In this document: one piece after another, positions 33,601-47,893 of the stretch
Numbering within the stretch: the first letter of the stretch is position 1
How the letters are laid out: every line of letters starts with the position of its first letter
Translations under genes and position numbers: made by a program
Notes under the pieces: generated by a model
Seen by the model: only the letters and a program-made list of their open reading frames with translations
Database searches by the model: none
What the model was told of the DNA's origin: nothing
From: Karstenula rhodostoma CBS 690.94
Lineage: Eukaryota > Ascomycota > Dothideomycetes > Pleosporales > Didymosphaeriaceae
Reading direction: 5' to 3'
DNA: 64,000 nt
Assembly (NCBI GenBank): GCA_010093485.1
Contig: MU001494.1
Location: 2,263,937-2,327,936 of the forward strand

Positions 33601-36600
33601 GGCTATCACTGAGAATACTGGAGATCCGCAAGATACGGATGATGATATGCTTGAGATTGGGTTCAATGGTCTTTACCCAAGGCGCCAAACCGTTCCGAAC
33701 AGTGATACCCCGAATCCACCTAAACAAAAAAGCCAGGGTCCACCCACAAACGAAAGTCAGGTTCCGGAAGCATCGGAGATCTCTGCAAAGCTAGAAGCAG
33801 TACAGGACGAAGCAATACGTGGAAAGGTCGTCTCTATCATCTCTGATGGACCGCTTGCAGTTGTCCTGGCGCACCATATATTTTCTGCTTTCATGTGGGC
33901 CGTTTCGGACGAGATACAGGAAGATAAAATCGATACCGCAGCCGTAGAAGACGCTGAGTTATTCGACGGTTCGGATTTTCAAAACACATGGAACATCCCG
34001 ACGCTTCGGAACAAGAGACTGATGAAATTGGCCAGAGCCATTGTAGGACTTGGACTGGGCCCTATTGATGACGTGCTTTTGGCGATCATACCACCCTTGA
34101 GCCATCGAGGAATACTCCCCAACGAAGCTATGATGAGTGTATTGCTGAGGAAAACGAAGGATCACGAAAGGGACCACGACTGGCCCCAAGCACAGACCAC
34201 CTACCTCAATCTCCTTGATCTTCAAATGGATCCGCGTGGCATGGATCGCATTTCTTACGAGATCGTCGTTGAATTGATCGAGTTTTTGTTCCTTGCCAGA
34301 GAAACGATAGATGATCTTCGCGGCTCGATGACCCTGGAAGGGAGTGAAATGGTGGGCAATCAAGCCACGTCTTTACGACAAGCAGTGCAAGCCGTGAGCT
34401 CAGGGCTGCAAGCTCATGAATTGTTATTCCGGGTAGCAAGCCAATTGCATTGGTTTTACTATCGTCAGCGACGCCAGACAGAGTTCGGCAACCTTATGAA
34501 GAGTCTACAGGTCCTGCCATCCGAAGTCAAGATTACTGGCGATCGAGACCAATCAAAGAAGGTTACCAGACCGGACGACGAACTACTCAAGCTAGTGAGA
34601 TCCTCGTCTTACCACGAATACATCGCCAGACGTCTAGCAGAAAAGAGCGTACGATCCTCGGATGAACCCACCGGACAAGGGATGAAGTCGGAGTCAAAAC
34701 AAACAGCTACAATGAAGGAATCTGAATGGAAGCAACTGGCAACGAAGCCCGATATCTTTGGCTGGTATCCACTCCATTATGCTACTGTCGGTGGTAACAG
34801 TCTGCTCTTCCACGAGGTTTCCAAGATATATAAAGACAGGGGGAAGCCTCAGCATGAGCTCAGAGACAAATCCGGAAGAACGCCTCTCCACTACGCAGCT
34901 ATGTATCAGCCAGGGTGGATCAAGACCCTCACTGGCACCCAGGAAAAGGGCAAGTCCGCTGCGAAGGTCCTTGGAAGAAACGGAATGTTGCCAATTCATT
35001 GTGCTGCTAGATCAGGTGTGGTGGAATCGCTTGCCAATTTGGAGAAGTACTGCAATCTCAATGCAGTGGACTCCTTTGGTCGTTCTGCGCTTCATCTTGC
35101 CGTCCTCGCTGTCAAACCAGAGGTAGTGGAGTTTCTTCTCAAAGACGACACAAGGAACACTATCATCCAAACCGGGGATGAGCTCTTACAACGCACGCCT
35201 CTACATTTTGCTCTCGTAAGTGCCGGGGACAAAGACGACCGACCTGAATTCGTGGATGAGAAGAATATCGTGAACCAGTTAATGGCTAGAGTGATGGCTC
35301 GGGAGAAGGATCTCGAAGCAATGACCATCACTGACGAGCGTAAAGACACACCAATAAAGCTCGCTTTGAGAAATCAAGACGTTAAACTTTTCGAGATGCT
35401 GCTCTCCAAACTACCAAACGTTCCCAGACCGCGAGGCACTGACGCTGAACGAAGCGTTGTAACGATGTGCTTCACAAGTATGTTGAAAGAAGCTGTGCGA
35501 CTTAAAAGCCAGAAAGTCTTGGAGTTGCTCTTCAAACATGTCAAAGATGCAGGTTGGGATGCATGGTGGATTGTTGATGCCTTTTTAGAAGCTAAAGACC
35601 GTTCCTTCGTCGACATGTTGCACCGAATGCTCAAGATTGTAGACTCCCTAGTCGTCGAGCCCAAATCGGGCCACACCGCCAGCGCTGGTGCAACCGAGGA
35701 GACGGGGGAAAGCGATGAGCACATGACTGAAAGTCAAGTCGATACGAAACCCTTCGACCCGAAGGCCGTCTTAACTGTCACTCCCAAGTTCCGCAATGAC
35801 TTGGAGAGAGAGTTCCAGATCAGAAAAGAGCTTGTCATGATAACTGCAATTCAAAGTATGGATTCCAATTTCGTAGGTGATGTGTTCGACAAAGGAATCG
35901 AAGATCCTGAACAAGAACTCGTCTGGAACAAACAAGACTCCCAAAAGCGCTCGGCGCTCGCATACATTGCAAAGCTGAAGAAGATCAGGAAGGTCGGGAA
36001 AGGCTTATCCGATGAAGAGGTGGACATTCCCATGGATAAGCGCATCGACATGTTGGACTTCCTTTGGGGCAATTGGCGTGTTGAGGATAAAGCAAGAGCA
36101 TTGAATGATCCTCAAGGAAAATACAACAAGACGCCCCTCATCTATGCCGTCAGGAACAACCTTCTTCCTTTGGCCAAGAAGTTTGTGGCGGCCATCGTTA
36201 AGGCCAACGCCCAAATAGAAGGAATGGATAGGCATGGCTCGTCTGCCTTCATGTACGCTTTGCAGAAGGATGACGACGCAGCGGAGGAATGGTGGAAGAT
36301 CTTGGCTGATGCCGATCCATCTCTTGTCAACGAAATTACCGGTACATCTAAGACTACCTTTGAGACTACGCCCTTGATCGAAGCAATCCGCGACGGTCGT
36401 GATAAAATCATTGAATTTCTCTCCAAATACCCGACCAATCCCGACCTTGGAGATCGAGATGGAGATCCTGCTCTTGTCTGGGCTTATTGGCAGGAGGATC
36501 CGGATTTACTTTCCACTCTCTTCACCAAGTTCGAAACGATCGGTCCACATGAAAGGAACAACTCTGGGAGCTCACCGCTCATGTATGCCTATCGTGATGC

Positions 36601-38058
36601 GATGGATGATGGCATTTCACCTCGCATTGAGAAAATGTTCAAGGCCCCACGTATTAATATGCAAGGATACGAAGCCACTCTCATGCTATCACACGCCAAT
36701 TGTCGTGGGAACGTTGACCTCGTGGAATTTCTTTTGAAAAACCATGCAGATCCTTGTTCTTTTGACGATGCCGGCCGTTTTCAAGTTGAATTGGCAGCGC
36801 TTCACGGCAACTTGGAGGTCTTCAAAAGTCTTTGTCAGACGCCGAAAATTGCAAAACAAACCCAAGAGCTGAAACGCGTTTACCATGCGTGCGTCCAACA
36901 GACCCATGGGAGAAATGAGGAGATCATCGACGAGTTGATCAAGATGGGGATTGAAATCAGCACGACAGAGCTCGATGCCAATGGTTGGAGCATAGAGGAC
37001 TGTGCCACGTACGCGGGATACCGATCAGAAGGAGTAAAGTTGTTTATCAAAGGGGGAAAGGGTTCATCACCTCGTCGTGGCCATATAACCCCTTCCAGAT
37101 GGGCTCTACGATCGGGCAACCCATTCTTTAAGGCCCACGGATGCACTTTGAGTGAGCCTTCCTGGTCGCTTTTGTGCGGATTAAAGATTGTGACGCTAAC
37201 GCGATATGCAGTGGTGAAAGAACCTTTCCCAGACGGTCTGCCATCTGCCGGGAACAAAGGCTCTCAATTCTTAGTTCGCGCAAATTCTTGCATACCATAT
37301 GAAACGACACAGTACTATTGGCAGATGGAGATTGTTAATAACCCCGCTGACATGTGCGTCTACTATCCCCTCCCCAAAGCAAGGTCCCGTTTCTCACTTA
37401 TCGATCGATAGACCTATATCCATGGGGATCTGCTCACCGCACTCAGAAAGTCACTGTCAAGCAGGCTGGAAGGGATCAGCTAGCTGTGGATACCACTCCG
37501 ACGATGGCAGTGTTTTCGATAATACAGTGGACAAGGAGGAGTACAGGGGGCCGCCTTGGAGTACGGGCCGTGTCGTGGGGTGCCTCATTGTGTTAGAAGG
37601 CACATCTCGCACTATCGAATTCTTTATAGATGGGAGTAGCATAGGTGAGCAATCTTATCAGAATGATTCTTTCCAGTCACTCAGTGTATCACCACTGACA
37701 TGTAATAGGACCCGCTTTGAAGCTACCGGATAACATGCGCGGACAATTATACCCTTGCGTTGGGATGAGAGCAAGCTTAGGAAGTGAAGACACAGAAGTG
37801 AAGGCAACCTTCGGGGCAGAGTTGAAGCCCCCGCAAGTCGCTTCAAACGGGAATGTTAGAAGCGAGACAGCCGCTTCAGAAGAAAGCACAGAACAGGTTT
37901 CGCCGGCTACAGACTCAACAGATGCAGAGGACGGTGACCGGGGCTTTAGTATTGGGCGGAAACCATCCGCTGGGAACATTTCGGGGGCGACAAGACAAGT
38001 TGAAAATGAACCAACTGCACAGAGCGAGGGTAATGTCGGAGATGGGGTGGATCGGTAA
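30685..38058 (+). CDS. Giant multi-pass membrane protein with ankyrin repeats and a C-terminal SPRY domain
   Basis: Six exons (30685-30839, 30899-32547, 32607-37151, 37212-37353, 37412-37644, 37709-38058) give 2,357 aa; all splice sites are canonical and intron 4 (37,152-37,211 on the map) has a perfect GCTAAC branch point. The N-terminus has a hydrophobic signal or anchor (about residues 17-34), then membrane segments at about 75-98, 331-355, 370-394, 534-556 and 561-583, separated by a charged loop rich in Lys/Asp/Ser. From about 600 to 1,300 lies a helical region with little homology I can name. Ankyrin repeats run from about 1,318 (WYPLHYATVGGN, GRTPLHYAAMYQPG, GMLPIHCAARSG, GRSALHLAVLAVK) to about 2,060. 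The last about 200 residues hold a SPRY/B30.2 fold (GWKGSASCGYHSDDG, RTIEFFIDGSSIG, LYPCVGMRAS) and a disordered tail. Such large genes recur in filamentous ascomycetes without a known function. Composition is less GC-rich than the genes at 17-23 kb. Confidence 0.85.
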
Positions 38059-39726
38059 TATCAGGGGCGTGCGGAGAGTCTCTTAGATATCAGTTGTTAG
38101 TGCTGATCAGGCTTAAGATAGTGTAGTAATACACTACTTTCGGAAGGTATCCTAATTACCTGGGGAATCTCTGACACTGATCATAATCGATGGGACCACC
38201 AGCAGGGCAAGTTCTGGGTTAAGTGCCACACACTGCCGAAGAAGCACCCCTTCTGGCGTCTACAAAGATAATTAAATACACAGAACAGGCGTTTCCAGTC
38301 GCCGTTACAACAACATATTACACATAGTTTCGAGAAGATCGATCTATCAGACCTGAAAACGATTGAAACCTACTGCCAGGCTTTCACGTGAAGCCCTACC
38401 AAACTAGACATGCCTCATCCATGATCATGTGTTCCGGTACTGCAATATTGGATTAGGGAGACGCGCTCGAGGGGAGGATAAGAATTAGAAAGTGGTGATT
38501 ATTGATTCGGTGAATATCGCGTTGGGTGTGAATCATTGGGGGCCGGTTGATCCATGTGCGGGAAAGAAGATTTGGCTAATCACTGCCTATGAGCACAGCT
38601 GCAGGTAGCTGGGCTCTCATGGGAACATAAGACCGGATGTAAGCTAAGGCCTTTGCTAGTCAGATATAAAATAGTTCATCCTAAAGTAACTTAAGCTACT
38701 ATACAAGTCTATAATCTTGACCTAATACTGTATCGCTGGTGTACACCTTCCCGTGAGAGCCTGTACCGCACCGAACCCTGAGAAGACCTCTTAGTCATAT
38801 CCTGGGACCCACGTGGCTCTTCACTCAGCCATCCAGGCTCTGCAATTACATGCCAGTATCTCCTCATCTCCCATGTGCCCTCCCCGTTTCACACGCTCGT
38901 CCAACACAGGTCCTTGAAAGGCTCTACCTGCTTCCAGTAATAGCCGTTTTTTTCTCCGGATTTCGTGTAAGAAGAGCGGTGAGTAGAGCGCACGCAGACA
39001 CTCGTGAATGCCAGGTCTGTATATAAAATAAGCTACTATTATAACAAAGTTACAATAACAGTTGCAAGACGCTCAGTTGACCTGCTGGCGTGTGTTTGAA
39101 GCTGCAAGAAAGGAAAGAGGATTACGAACATACATGGGGTAATGATCAGAAGCATCACAAGGTGGTATCCAAGGGTTGTTGACCTAGACAAGGAAGGACT
39201 AGCGCGGCTTCAAACGTCAGCCATGCGTTCGGGCGGCACGACTGTGCACACCCTCTGCACTGAGGTTCGCCCCAACCATCCATGCGCCCGAAAATTTCAG
39301 AAGCCTAAGACTTGCGCGGTACAGCTTTAGAGCCTCCCTTATGCGTACAACGGCTACTCCAACCTCCCGTCACAGTTTCTGTCACTCTATTCGGATCGAC
39401 CGCCACCATGGTATCACGAAGAGATCGGGAATTCACTCTGCATCTGGGCATACCACCACAATATCCTGTTGTGGCAAGGCTCCTTGACCTGGTCAAAATT
39501 CTGAGTGACCTCAAGAAGAGCCACGTAGTACTTAAGTACTTGACCTGGACCTCTAGTCGAGTCTCGACCTACAGAAATTGAGTAGCACTAACGATAGCAG
39601 AGACGAGACAACTGGTGTCACAGTAGTGATGGTTTCACTAAATGTGCGTGCCTTGTAAAGGACACCGGCAAAAAAGTAGAGGAATGCTCTCTCTACGGAC
39701 GCCCTATCGAGCCTTTAGCCTTTTAT
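38059..39726. other. Intergenic region between the giant gene and the F-box-like gene
   Basis: About 1.7 kb with no supported gene. Short AT-rich patches (about 38,660-38,710 and 39,015-39,060) stand out against mixed DNA but still contain CpA and TpG, so they are not part of the saturated RIP domain. A frame over about 39,312-39,581 lacks an ATG start and family resemblance. Confidence 0.45.
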
Positions 39727-40059
39727 ATGCCGACCTACTCCGACGTACATCAGCAGAAGCAGTCGCCATTGAACAGGATTCCCAAGGAGATCCGCGATCT
39801 GATCTTTCAATATGCCTTGACTGATGACGGTGTGCCATTACCTAACTGCGATAACGTATTCCGACGCGGCCTCAAAGGATATATACCTCGGGTCGATAGC
39901 GCGTGCACCCTTCTTCAAACATGCAAAGCAGTATACATAGAGGCATACCGCTTGCCTATGCAGCTAAACGGTACGCACCAGATCCTCCAGGATTCCAATA
40001 TCTGGGTGCCTTTTCTAACTCAAAGGGAAATTTATAGGCTATTTCGAATATCGCGGTAG
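39727..40059 (+). CDS. Short F-box-like (2EXR-type) protein, possibly truncated
   Basis: Single frame of 110 aa starting MPTYSDVHQQKQSPLNRIPKEIRDLIFQYALTDD. The block IPKEIRDLIFQYAL is the F-box-like helix common to a large expanded family of Pezizomycotina proteins, and the segment ACTLLQTCKAVYIEAYRLPMQLN is the usual second motif (leading Cys followed by EAxxLLyxxN in relatives). Family members are typically 200-350 aa, so the stop after LFRISR, about 115 bp before the RIP domain, suggests loss of the C-terminal part. Alternatively an intron near the end leads to an exon I did not find. Base composition is normal, with no RIP signature inside the gene. Confidence 0.55.
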   Translation: MPTYSDVHQQKQSPLNRIPKEIRDLIFQYALTDDGVPLPNCDNVFRRGLKGYIPRVDSACTLLQTCKAVYIEAYRLPMQLNGTHQILQDSNIWVPFLTQREIYRLFRISR

Positions 40060-40365
40060 TTATGGCTATTATTGGAATTGTCCTTCACGTCCACACTTTG
40101 CGCGTATTATACCAGTAAATTGAACATACACTCATTCGTTCTTGGCTTATATTGTATACAATCACTATAAGGGTGGGTAAATTAATAAAGTAAGGGGAAT
40201 AAAAAGGTATATTATACTTTACTAATATATAAATAAAGGGAGACTAAAAAAGTAGTTAAGACTTACCTAGTATCTATATATAGGCTAACTAAAAAGGGTA
40301 TAGTACTAAGCTAGTTAAAATAGGCTTAGTATATACCTACTAATATATAAAAAATCTAATAATAG

Positions 40366-40611
40366 TATAAAGCTAGAATATAGCTAAATAGAATAAATAT
40401 TCTTAGAATTAGATAGATAGAAAAAACTATATAAATTAAAACTAAATTTAAAATACTAAAATAGAAAAGGTTTTAGAAAGGGACTTTCTATATACTAAAT
40501 ATTTAAAATCTATTAACTAATCTATATATATATTATTAGATAAAGCCTAAACTTAAAAATAGATAAATATTCTATAAGGGGATTTAACCTTAAGTTAAAT
40601 TAACCTTTATA
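40366..40611 (-). repeat. 3' LTR of Gypsy R1
   Basis: 246 bp, the same sequence (inverted) as 59,644-59,889 and 52,955-53,201 with transition-type differences. Sense ends are TATAAGG... and ...TTTTATA, the RIP-altered form of a TG...CA terminus. Confidence 0.8.
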
Positions 40612-42647
40612 CTACCCCTTTTTAAGTATAATTTAGAGTTTTAATAGTCCTTAAAGATTATAAAAATACCTATATTTATAAAAAAAAAAAAAAGAATAAA
40701 TTAGTTTAAAAAGAAAAAAAAAAAATAAAAATAAAAAAAAATATTCTCTATACTCTTAAAAAATTTCTTATTAAACTTATATAGTTATAGACTAGATTAG
40801 AGTATTCTATTCTAGTATAATTATATAAAGCTTTATAATTTTTTATATAAAAATACTTTTATTTAGAATTTTTTTAAGTAGTTAGTTATATACTATTATA
40901 TATATATTATATAGAATTCCCTAATTCTATAAAAAGAAATTAAGATTTAGTTTAAAACTTTAGATTCCTTACTTATAGTTAAAGATTTAAAGTATTTAAT
41001 ATATAAAACTTAATTCTTTATAATACTAAAAAGTATAAAATAAGTATACTTTATAAATACTAAATAGACTATCTAAATTAAGCTACTATACTAATTAACC
41101 TATTTTTAAGTAACTTTTTATTAACTATCTACTTTAATAGGTATATTATCTTTAGAATTACTATTTAAAAATATTTTATTAAGAATAGCTTTTTTCTAAG
41201 TATTTAGGTACTTAGGGGGCCTAGCTATTTAAAGATTAGTATTATAAAAATTACTTATTAGTTTTAAAATATTTCTAAAATTAAATACTAAATACTATAT
41301 ATTATTTAAGTTATAGCCTTACTATATTATTTAGTACTAGAGTTTTCCCTAATTTAGTTAACTATTATAAATAAGTAATACCTCTTACTTAAAAATATTA
41401 TTAATTTTAATTAATAATTCCTATAGTTAGTATTATCTAAAAAGTAGGTTATTAGATACTTTCTAAAGATAGTTTATATAAAATATTAAGTAAACTTTTA
41501 TATATAATAATAATTTAAATTTATAAAATAATTTTTTTATTTTTATAATATAGTATAGATTATATATTTACTTATTAAGCTTAATAGAGAGATATAATAT
41601 TAAAAAGCCTTTTAAAGTAATATAAATAAAGTTACTAATAATAAAATTAAATAGTTAGTAATATTTATTAGTTTATTTTACTATTAAGTCTTATACTATA
41701 ATAAGGTTCTAATAGGCCTAGTTATAGACCTAAATAATAATTTTAAAATAAATAATAATAAACTTATAGACTTACTTAGAACTAATATTATTAGGGAAGT
41801 CCTTAAATAACCTAACTTTATTTTTTTAGTTCTAAAAGACTTTAATTTTATAGTTAAACTTAATTTTATATAGAGAGAAATTAGTAGATTTATTAAATAA
41901 AGAGGTTTATATCTAGTCTATTAAAAGGAGTAGATTTAATTAATTATTCTAAAATTTATTAATAAATAGATAGAAATACTAATTAATATATTTATTATAT
42001 ATTTTAGTTTAACTATTTATTTAGATATAATTTATAAATATAAATTTCTATTATATACTTATAAGGTAATATAGTTTACTAGTAAAATTAGAAGTAAATT
42101 ATAGCCTTTAATCTAATATAATAGATTTAGGGATACTAAAAATTCTCTAGATATACTAATAATAAAGGGAGGTAGTTTATTTTATAATAATTATTTTATA
42201 GTATAGTAATAAAAAGGTATATTTACTTAGATAGTATATATAAACTATAATATTATTAAAGCCCTTTTAGTCTAATAAATTTTTTTTAAAATCTATAAAA
42301 ATATTTTATTATATAGTCTTTAGAATAGGTAATAGCTAAAGTAGGCCTAGCTTTTTATTATAAAGGGGCTTAGTTTAGTAGTAGATTTTATAATTATATA
42401 TAAACTATTTAATATCTATATATATATAACTCTAATAATATAATTTCTAAATAAGTTTATAAATCTTTTTAGTACTAAGGTATATAGTTATCTAGTAGAA
42501 GTAAACTATATTAATAAGAATTATTTAAAACTAATTAGTTTTAGAGATAACTAAATAGTTTTAGTATAAAAGAAGTTTAGAAAGTATTTTATTATATTTA
42601 TTATTTAGTTTAAAAATAGTTTTTTAAAGTAGTTTTAAGGTTAGATT
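40366..42647 (-). mobile_element. Gypsy element R1, 3' portion (integrase end and 3' LTR), RIP-degraded
   Basis: This is the 3' part of an old minus-strand Gypsy retrotransposon. It starts with a 246-bp LTR (40,366-40,611), preceded in sense direction by a purine tract (AAAAAGGGG just upstream of the LTR) that fits a polypurine tract. The next 2 kb match the copy R2 at 53,865-57,060 over their whole length, apart from the R2 insertion. All readable frames are filled with stops. The element continues on the other side of Copia A at 48,180. It is the outermost and so the oldest identifiable layer of the nest. Confidence 0.8.
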
Positions 42648-42933
42648 TATTAGATCTACTATAAATAATAATAGATTACTATAAACTATAGATATAGATA
42701 GGTTAGTTATATATTATATAATTATATAAATTATTATAATTAATTATTATTCTAAGTCTAGCTAAGATATACCCTTAAATAGTACCTTAGTACCCTATAT
42801 TAGTTCTAATAGTATAAAATATCCTAGCCTCTTCTTTTATATTTACTACCTACTATTATTAGTAATTACTATAACTTACTATAATAATAAGTATATTATA
42901 CTATAGATAATAATATATATATATAATCTAATA
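42648..42933 (-). repeat. 3' LTR of Copia A
   Basis: 286 bp, nearly identical to 47,894-48,179. Its ends are inverted, TATTAGAT...ATCTAATA, the RIP form of TGTTAGAT...ATCTAACA. Confidence 0.9.
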
Positions 42934-45900
42934 TACCCCCTTAGCTTAGTATTTCTAGATTATCTAAGCTAGATTATAAATAATAGCTTAGAGTACTTAG
43001 TAAAGATAGTCTTAGATTTTTTTAAGTAGTATAGTACTTATTACCTCTTAATTTTCTATATTAATTAATCTAAGCTAGTTAAGGAAGTCTAGTTATTTAT
43101 TTACTAATAGTATTTTTATAAGTCTATTAGTAATTATTTTAGCTAACTTAGTATATTTAATAGTAATTATTTCTATAGAGACTTCTTATTATAGCTAGTA
43201 ATTATAGATATTAATATATTAGAGCTTAGTCTAGAGTTTTAATACTTTCTAAATTACTAAGTAAATTATTTATTAATTATTATATTATATTATAATTATA
43301 AAGCTAGGTAATATAATTTTAAGCTCCTTTAATAATTTTAAAATATAGATAGCTTCCTTAGCTACCTATAATAGGGTAAGTAGTTCTACCTCTATTATAG
43401 AGGTAGTAATAGTATCTTATTTATTTATTCTCTATACTATTAGGCTATTAAATAACTTAATTATATAGCCCTATAAGTTTTTCCTATTAATTATATTATT
43501 AGTAAATAAGGTATTACTAGTAATCTAGAAATATAATCTACCTCTAAACTATAAACCTTTATATTTAGTAACTAAAAGATATAATAATATTTTATTAGTA
43601 ATATTTTAATATACTTAGTCTAAGTTTAATAGAAACTAGGCTAGCTATAATATAATAAAAGTAATATCTAGTTATATTATAACTATTATAAATAATAGTA
43701 ATCTAATCTTTTATTAATACTTATTAATCTCTAATAATAAGGCTAGACCTTTTTAAGGTTTAAACTCTATACTAGCTATAGGTATATTATAGTAGTAATT
43801 AGTTTTATTTACTAGTTATTAGATCTTTTTAATATATAAGGTCTATAATAATTATATAAGTTACTAGTTTTATTTTTAAATAACCTCTATACTAAGGAAC
43901 TATTATAGATTATCTCCTTTAGTTATAGTATATTTTTATTTAAGTAGCTTTACTATTTTAGTTACTACTACCTCCTTTATTTAGTAATAAGTAATAATAA
44001 TATTATTTATATAAAAGAAGATAATAATACTATTCTTAATTATATAGTATAGTTTATATAGAATTATAGTAAAACCTATACCTTTAAGTATTATAGTAAA
44101 TTTTTTCTACTATAGCTTAGGCGAGATTTAGAATCTATAGAGGGCCTTTTATAGTTTAAAAATTATACCTCTCTTTTAGTACCTTATAGGTATTCTTATA
44201 TAAACTTTTTAATTAAGTATTATATATATAAACGTATTAGTTATATTATATTATTTTAGTTTAAAGTTATATTTAGTAGCTATTACTATAAGTATATAAA
44301 ATAATTAATTAGCTAAGGCTATTATATAGGTATCTTATAGAGTAATATTCTTCTACTAGTCTTCTTATATAACTAGTTAAGTCTTATACTTTAGAAATTA
44401 ATAGTATTTATTAAGTTTATAGGTATATACCTATATATAGTTAAAAATTTAATAATCTACTTATTTAATTAGTCTCTATAGTATTTCTATCTATAAGTTT
44501 ATTTATTAATAATTAGTAAGGTATTTATATTTAGCTTCTTAAAATAATTTCCTTATTAGGTAATTCTTAAGTTTAGTTTAAATTATTAGTAGTAGTAGTA
44601 GCTAGCTTTAATAAGGCTTTAATCTTTTTATAAGTATTTATTTTATTTATACTTTATTAAGGTTATAGCCTTTATATATACTTTTATAACCTACTAGGAT
44701 ATTTACTATAAATATAACTACTTAGGGTATAATTTTTATACTAGCTACTATTAGCTATTATATATAGTTATCTATTACTTATACTTTTAGTAATAGTATA
44801 TTTTATATTATAAGTTATACTAGTAGTATAATTAGTAATAGTATTATTAGTAGTAATAGGTAGGTATTATTATACTTCCTCTTTAATAACTTTTCTAATA
44901 TCTCTTATTATTATTATAAGTTACTATAATTTATTATAACTAACTTATTTTTATAAAATAAAGTTATCTTTAGTTTAGTTATTAGAGTAAATAGTCTCTC
45001 TATAATCCTAATCTATAATATAATCTCTTCTAGAGTACTATATATAAGGTTATCTATAAGCTCTTCCTATATTCTATTAAATACTATATCTTTATTAAAT
45101 ATAATATTATAAATACTAATTACTTTTAATAGTAATAGAATTTATATATATTAGATATTTATTAATTAGTATTCTATAAAATATTTAATTTATATCTTTA
45201 AATTAAGTCTTTATAGTTTACTTTTTCTATACTATATATTATTAGTTATAGTAAAAGTTTTACTTTTATATACTTTAAGATATACTAGGTTTAATTTCTA
45301 AAACTAAGTTACTATTCTATTAATAAAGGTAACTATTATAAAAAATACCTTATATAGTAAGTATTAGTAATTCTTATAATTTAGTATTTAATTATATAGG
45401 TATACTATAGCCCTAGTAATCTTAGGCTATATTTCCTATAGAAGGTTTATATTAAATTATATTATATAGGCTTTTTCTTTTATTATACCTTCTAAGTATT
45501 TAGCTCCTCTATTTTATACTTATATATCTAGTACTAAGGGCTTAATTTTAATACCTTAGCTTATATACTAGTATTTAATATCTACTTTTACTATAAAGAT
45601 CTTATTATCTAATTTAATAATCTTAACTATTATACTAAACTATACTTTTATAAATAGTATAAAATTATTAAATATCTTAATAATAGTTTTTACTAGATAG
45701 TTATTTTTAAAGTAGAAGTTCTATATATAGCTAGAGTATTAATTAATAATTAATATTTAGCTTTTCTCTTTAGTAGAGCTATTAGGTTTAAAGTTATAAA
45801 AGTTAATTATAATATACTTATTAGATCCTTAATTATTTAGTTAAGGTATATATCTAATTTATTATTTTAATTTAGCTTATCTATAGATATTATATTTTAT

Positions 45901-47893
45901 TATAGGGATACCTTTAATATATACCCCCTTAGCTCGCTATACTAGGTACTTAAATATATTTAGTTCTAAATAGCTTAGTTATTTATACTATATAGCTATA
46001 TTTATAGTTTTTATTTTATACTTTATATATATTATTACCTTATATATAGTATATACTATACTTTATATAATAGTATAAATACTATTAGTAGATTTATACT
46101 CTAGTACTTATTAATTATATAGCTTTTATAATTCTATTATAATAGTATTATTAGTCTATTTTAATATTATAGATTCTAATTTAGTATTTTACTATAGTTC
46201 TTAATATTTAAGTAGTTAAAAGAATACTAGATTATAGAGTAGGTTAGGGTAGTAAGTTATATTATTAAGCCTAATTATACTATTTCCCTAGTAATTTTAT
46301 AATTTAAGGTAAATACTTCTATATTTTTATATTTAAACCTATATATTACCTACCTATATAAAGTCTTCTAGTATTAGTAATTAGAGTAAAATAAATTAAT
46401 TAATATTATTAAAAATATAATATATAGTACCTAAGTTAAAAATTAATAAGATTTATAGTAGGTATATATAAGGGTTAGATTAAGAGGTTACTTAGAAACT
46501 TATAGAAATTATAGTAATTTTCTATTCTTCTAGTTACTTATTACTAGCCTCTAATATTTAGGTTAGTATAGGAGTATATAACTATTTAATTTATAGTATT
46601 CTAGATTATATTTATTTAGATATATATATCTATTCTTATATTAAGGGATTATTTTAGATATTATACTTAATAAAACTATTTTATTCTAGTTATAGTTTCT
46701 ACTATACTAGAGCTTTTTCTAGAAAGGTATAGTAGTAATCTTTTAGTATATATTTTATAAAATATATAAAATACTTTTCTTTATTTATATTTTAATTTTT
46801 TATTTACTAGTAAGGTATTTTATTTCTTCTATAACCTCCCTACCTATATAGTATAGAGGTATTTTACCTATATAGTATAGAACTTTATTTATATAGTATA
46901 AAGAATTCTTATTTATATAGTATAAATAGATTAGGGTTATATAATCTCTATAAAGATATTATTATATTCTATCCCTATTTTTAAGTACTTTATATTTATA
47001 TAGGTATATTATTATTAGTATAAAAGGTATCCCTTTTAGTACTAGTATCTAGTTCTTCTTTAGTAATAAATATAGTTTTAATTATAGTCTTAACTAGATA
47101 ATAGCGCTCTATATAGAGTTTAAACCTTTTTATTATATTTTAGTATATTATTTCCTATTTATTTTAGAGGGCCTATTTAAAAGTAGTAGTATATACTTTA
47201 TTTAGTACTATAATACTTTTTATAAAATTATTAAAAATAGTTATATTATCTATAGTCTCTATATAGCCTTATCTTTTAGTAGTAAATACTATATAATTAT
47301 ATTTAGCTAGCTAGAGATTCTATTTAGTTAATCTCTTAGTATTTTAGATAATATATAGGTATTTATATTATACTTATAACTTTATTTTTTTATTATTAAC
47401 TTTTACCTTTTTTATAATAAGAAGGATCTATTTTTTATATAATTTCTTAGAAAGGTAGTAGATACTAAATAGGTTAGCTATAATAGAACCCTATAAGTAT
47501 AATATAAACTTCTCTACTCCCTATACCTCTATATAATATTCTATTAATTCTATTTTATACTAATTAAATTATAATTTATAGTATTTAACTTATAAGTTCT
47601 ACTATAACTTTTATATATTTATAAGGATATATAAACTACTTAGTATTAGGTTATTATTATATATAAATTAATATAAGTTTAGTAGCTATAGTACTTATAA
47701 TTATAGTTTTAATATCTTATTATTAGTTAGATTAAATATATACTATATTTAGTTAGCTTTTATTTATATTTCTAGTATTATTAGCTATTCTATATACTAT
47801 ATAGAGGTAGTAAGAAAGGTTTTTATAGGTCTAATAGATAGCGCTATATTATTTAGTATATATAATTAGTAATAAGGTAGTAAAACTCTTAAT

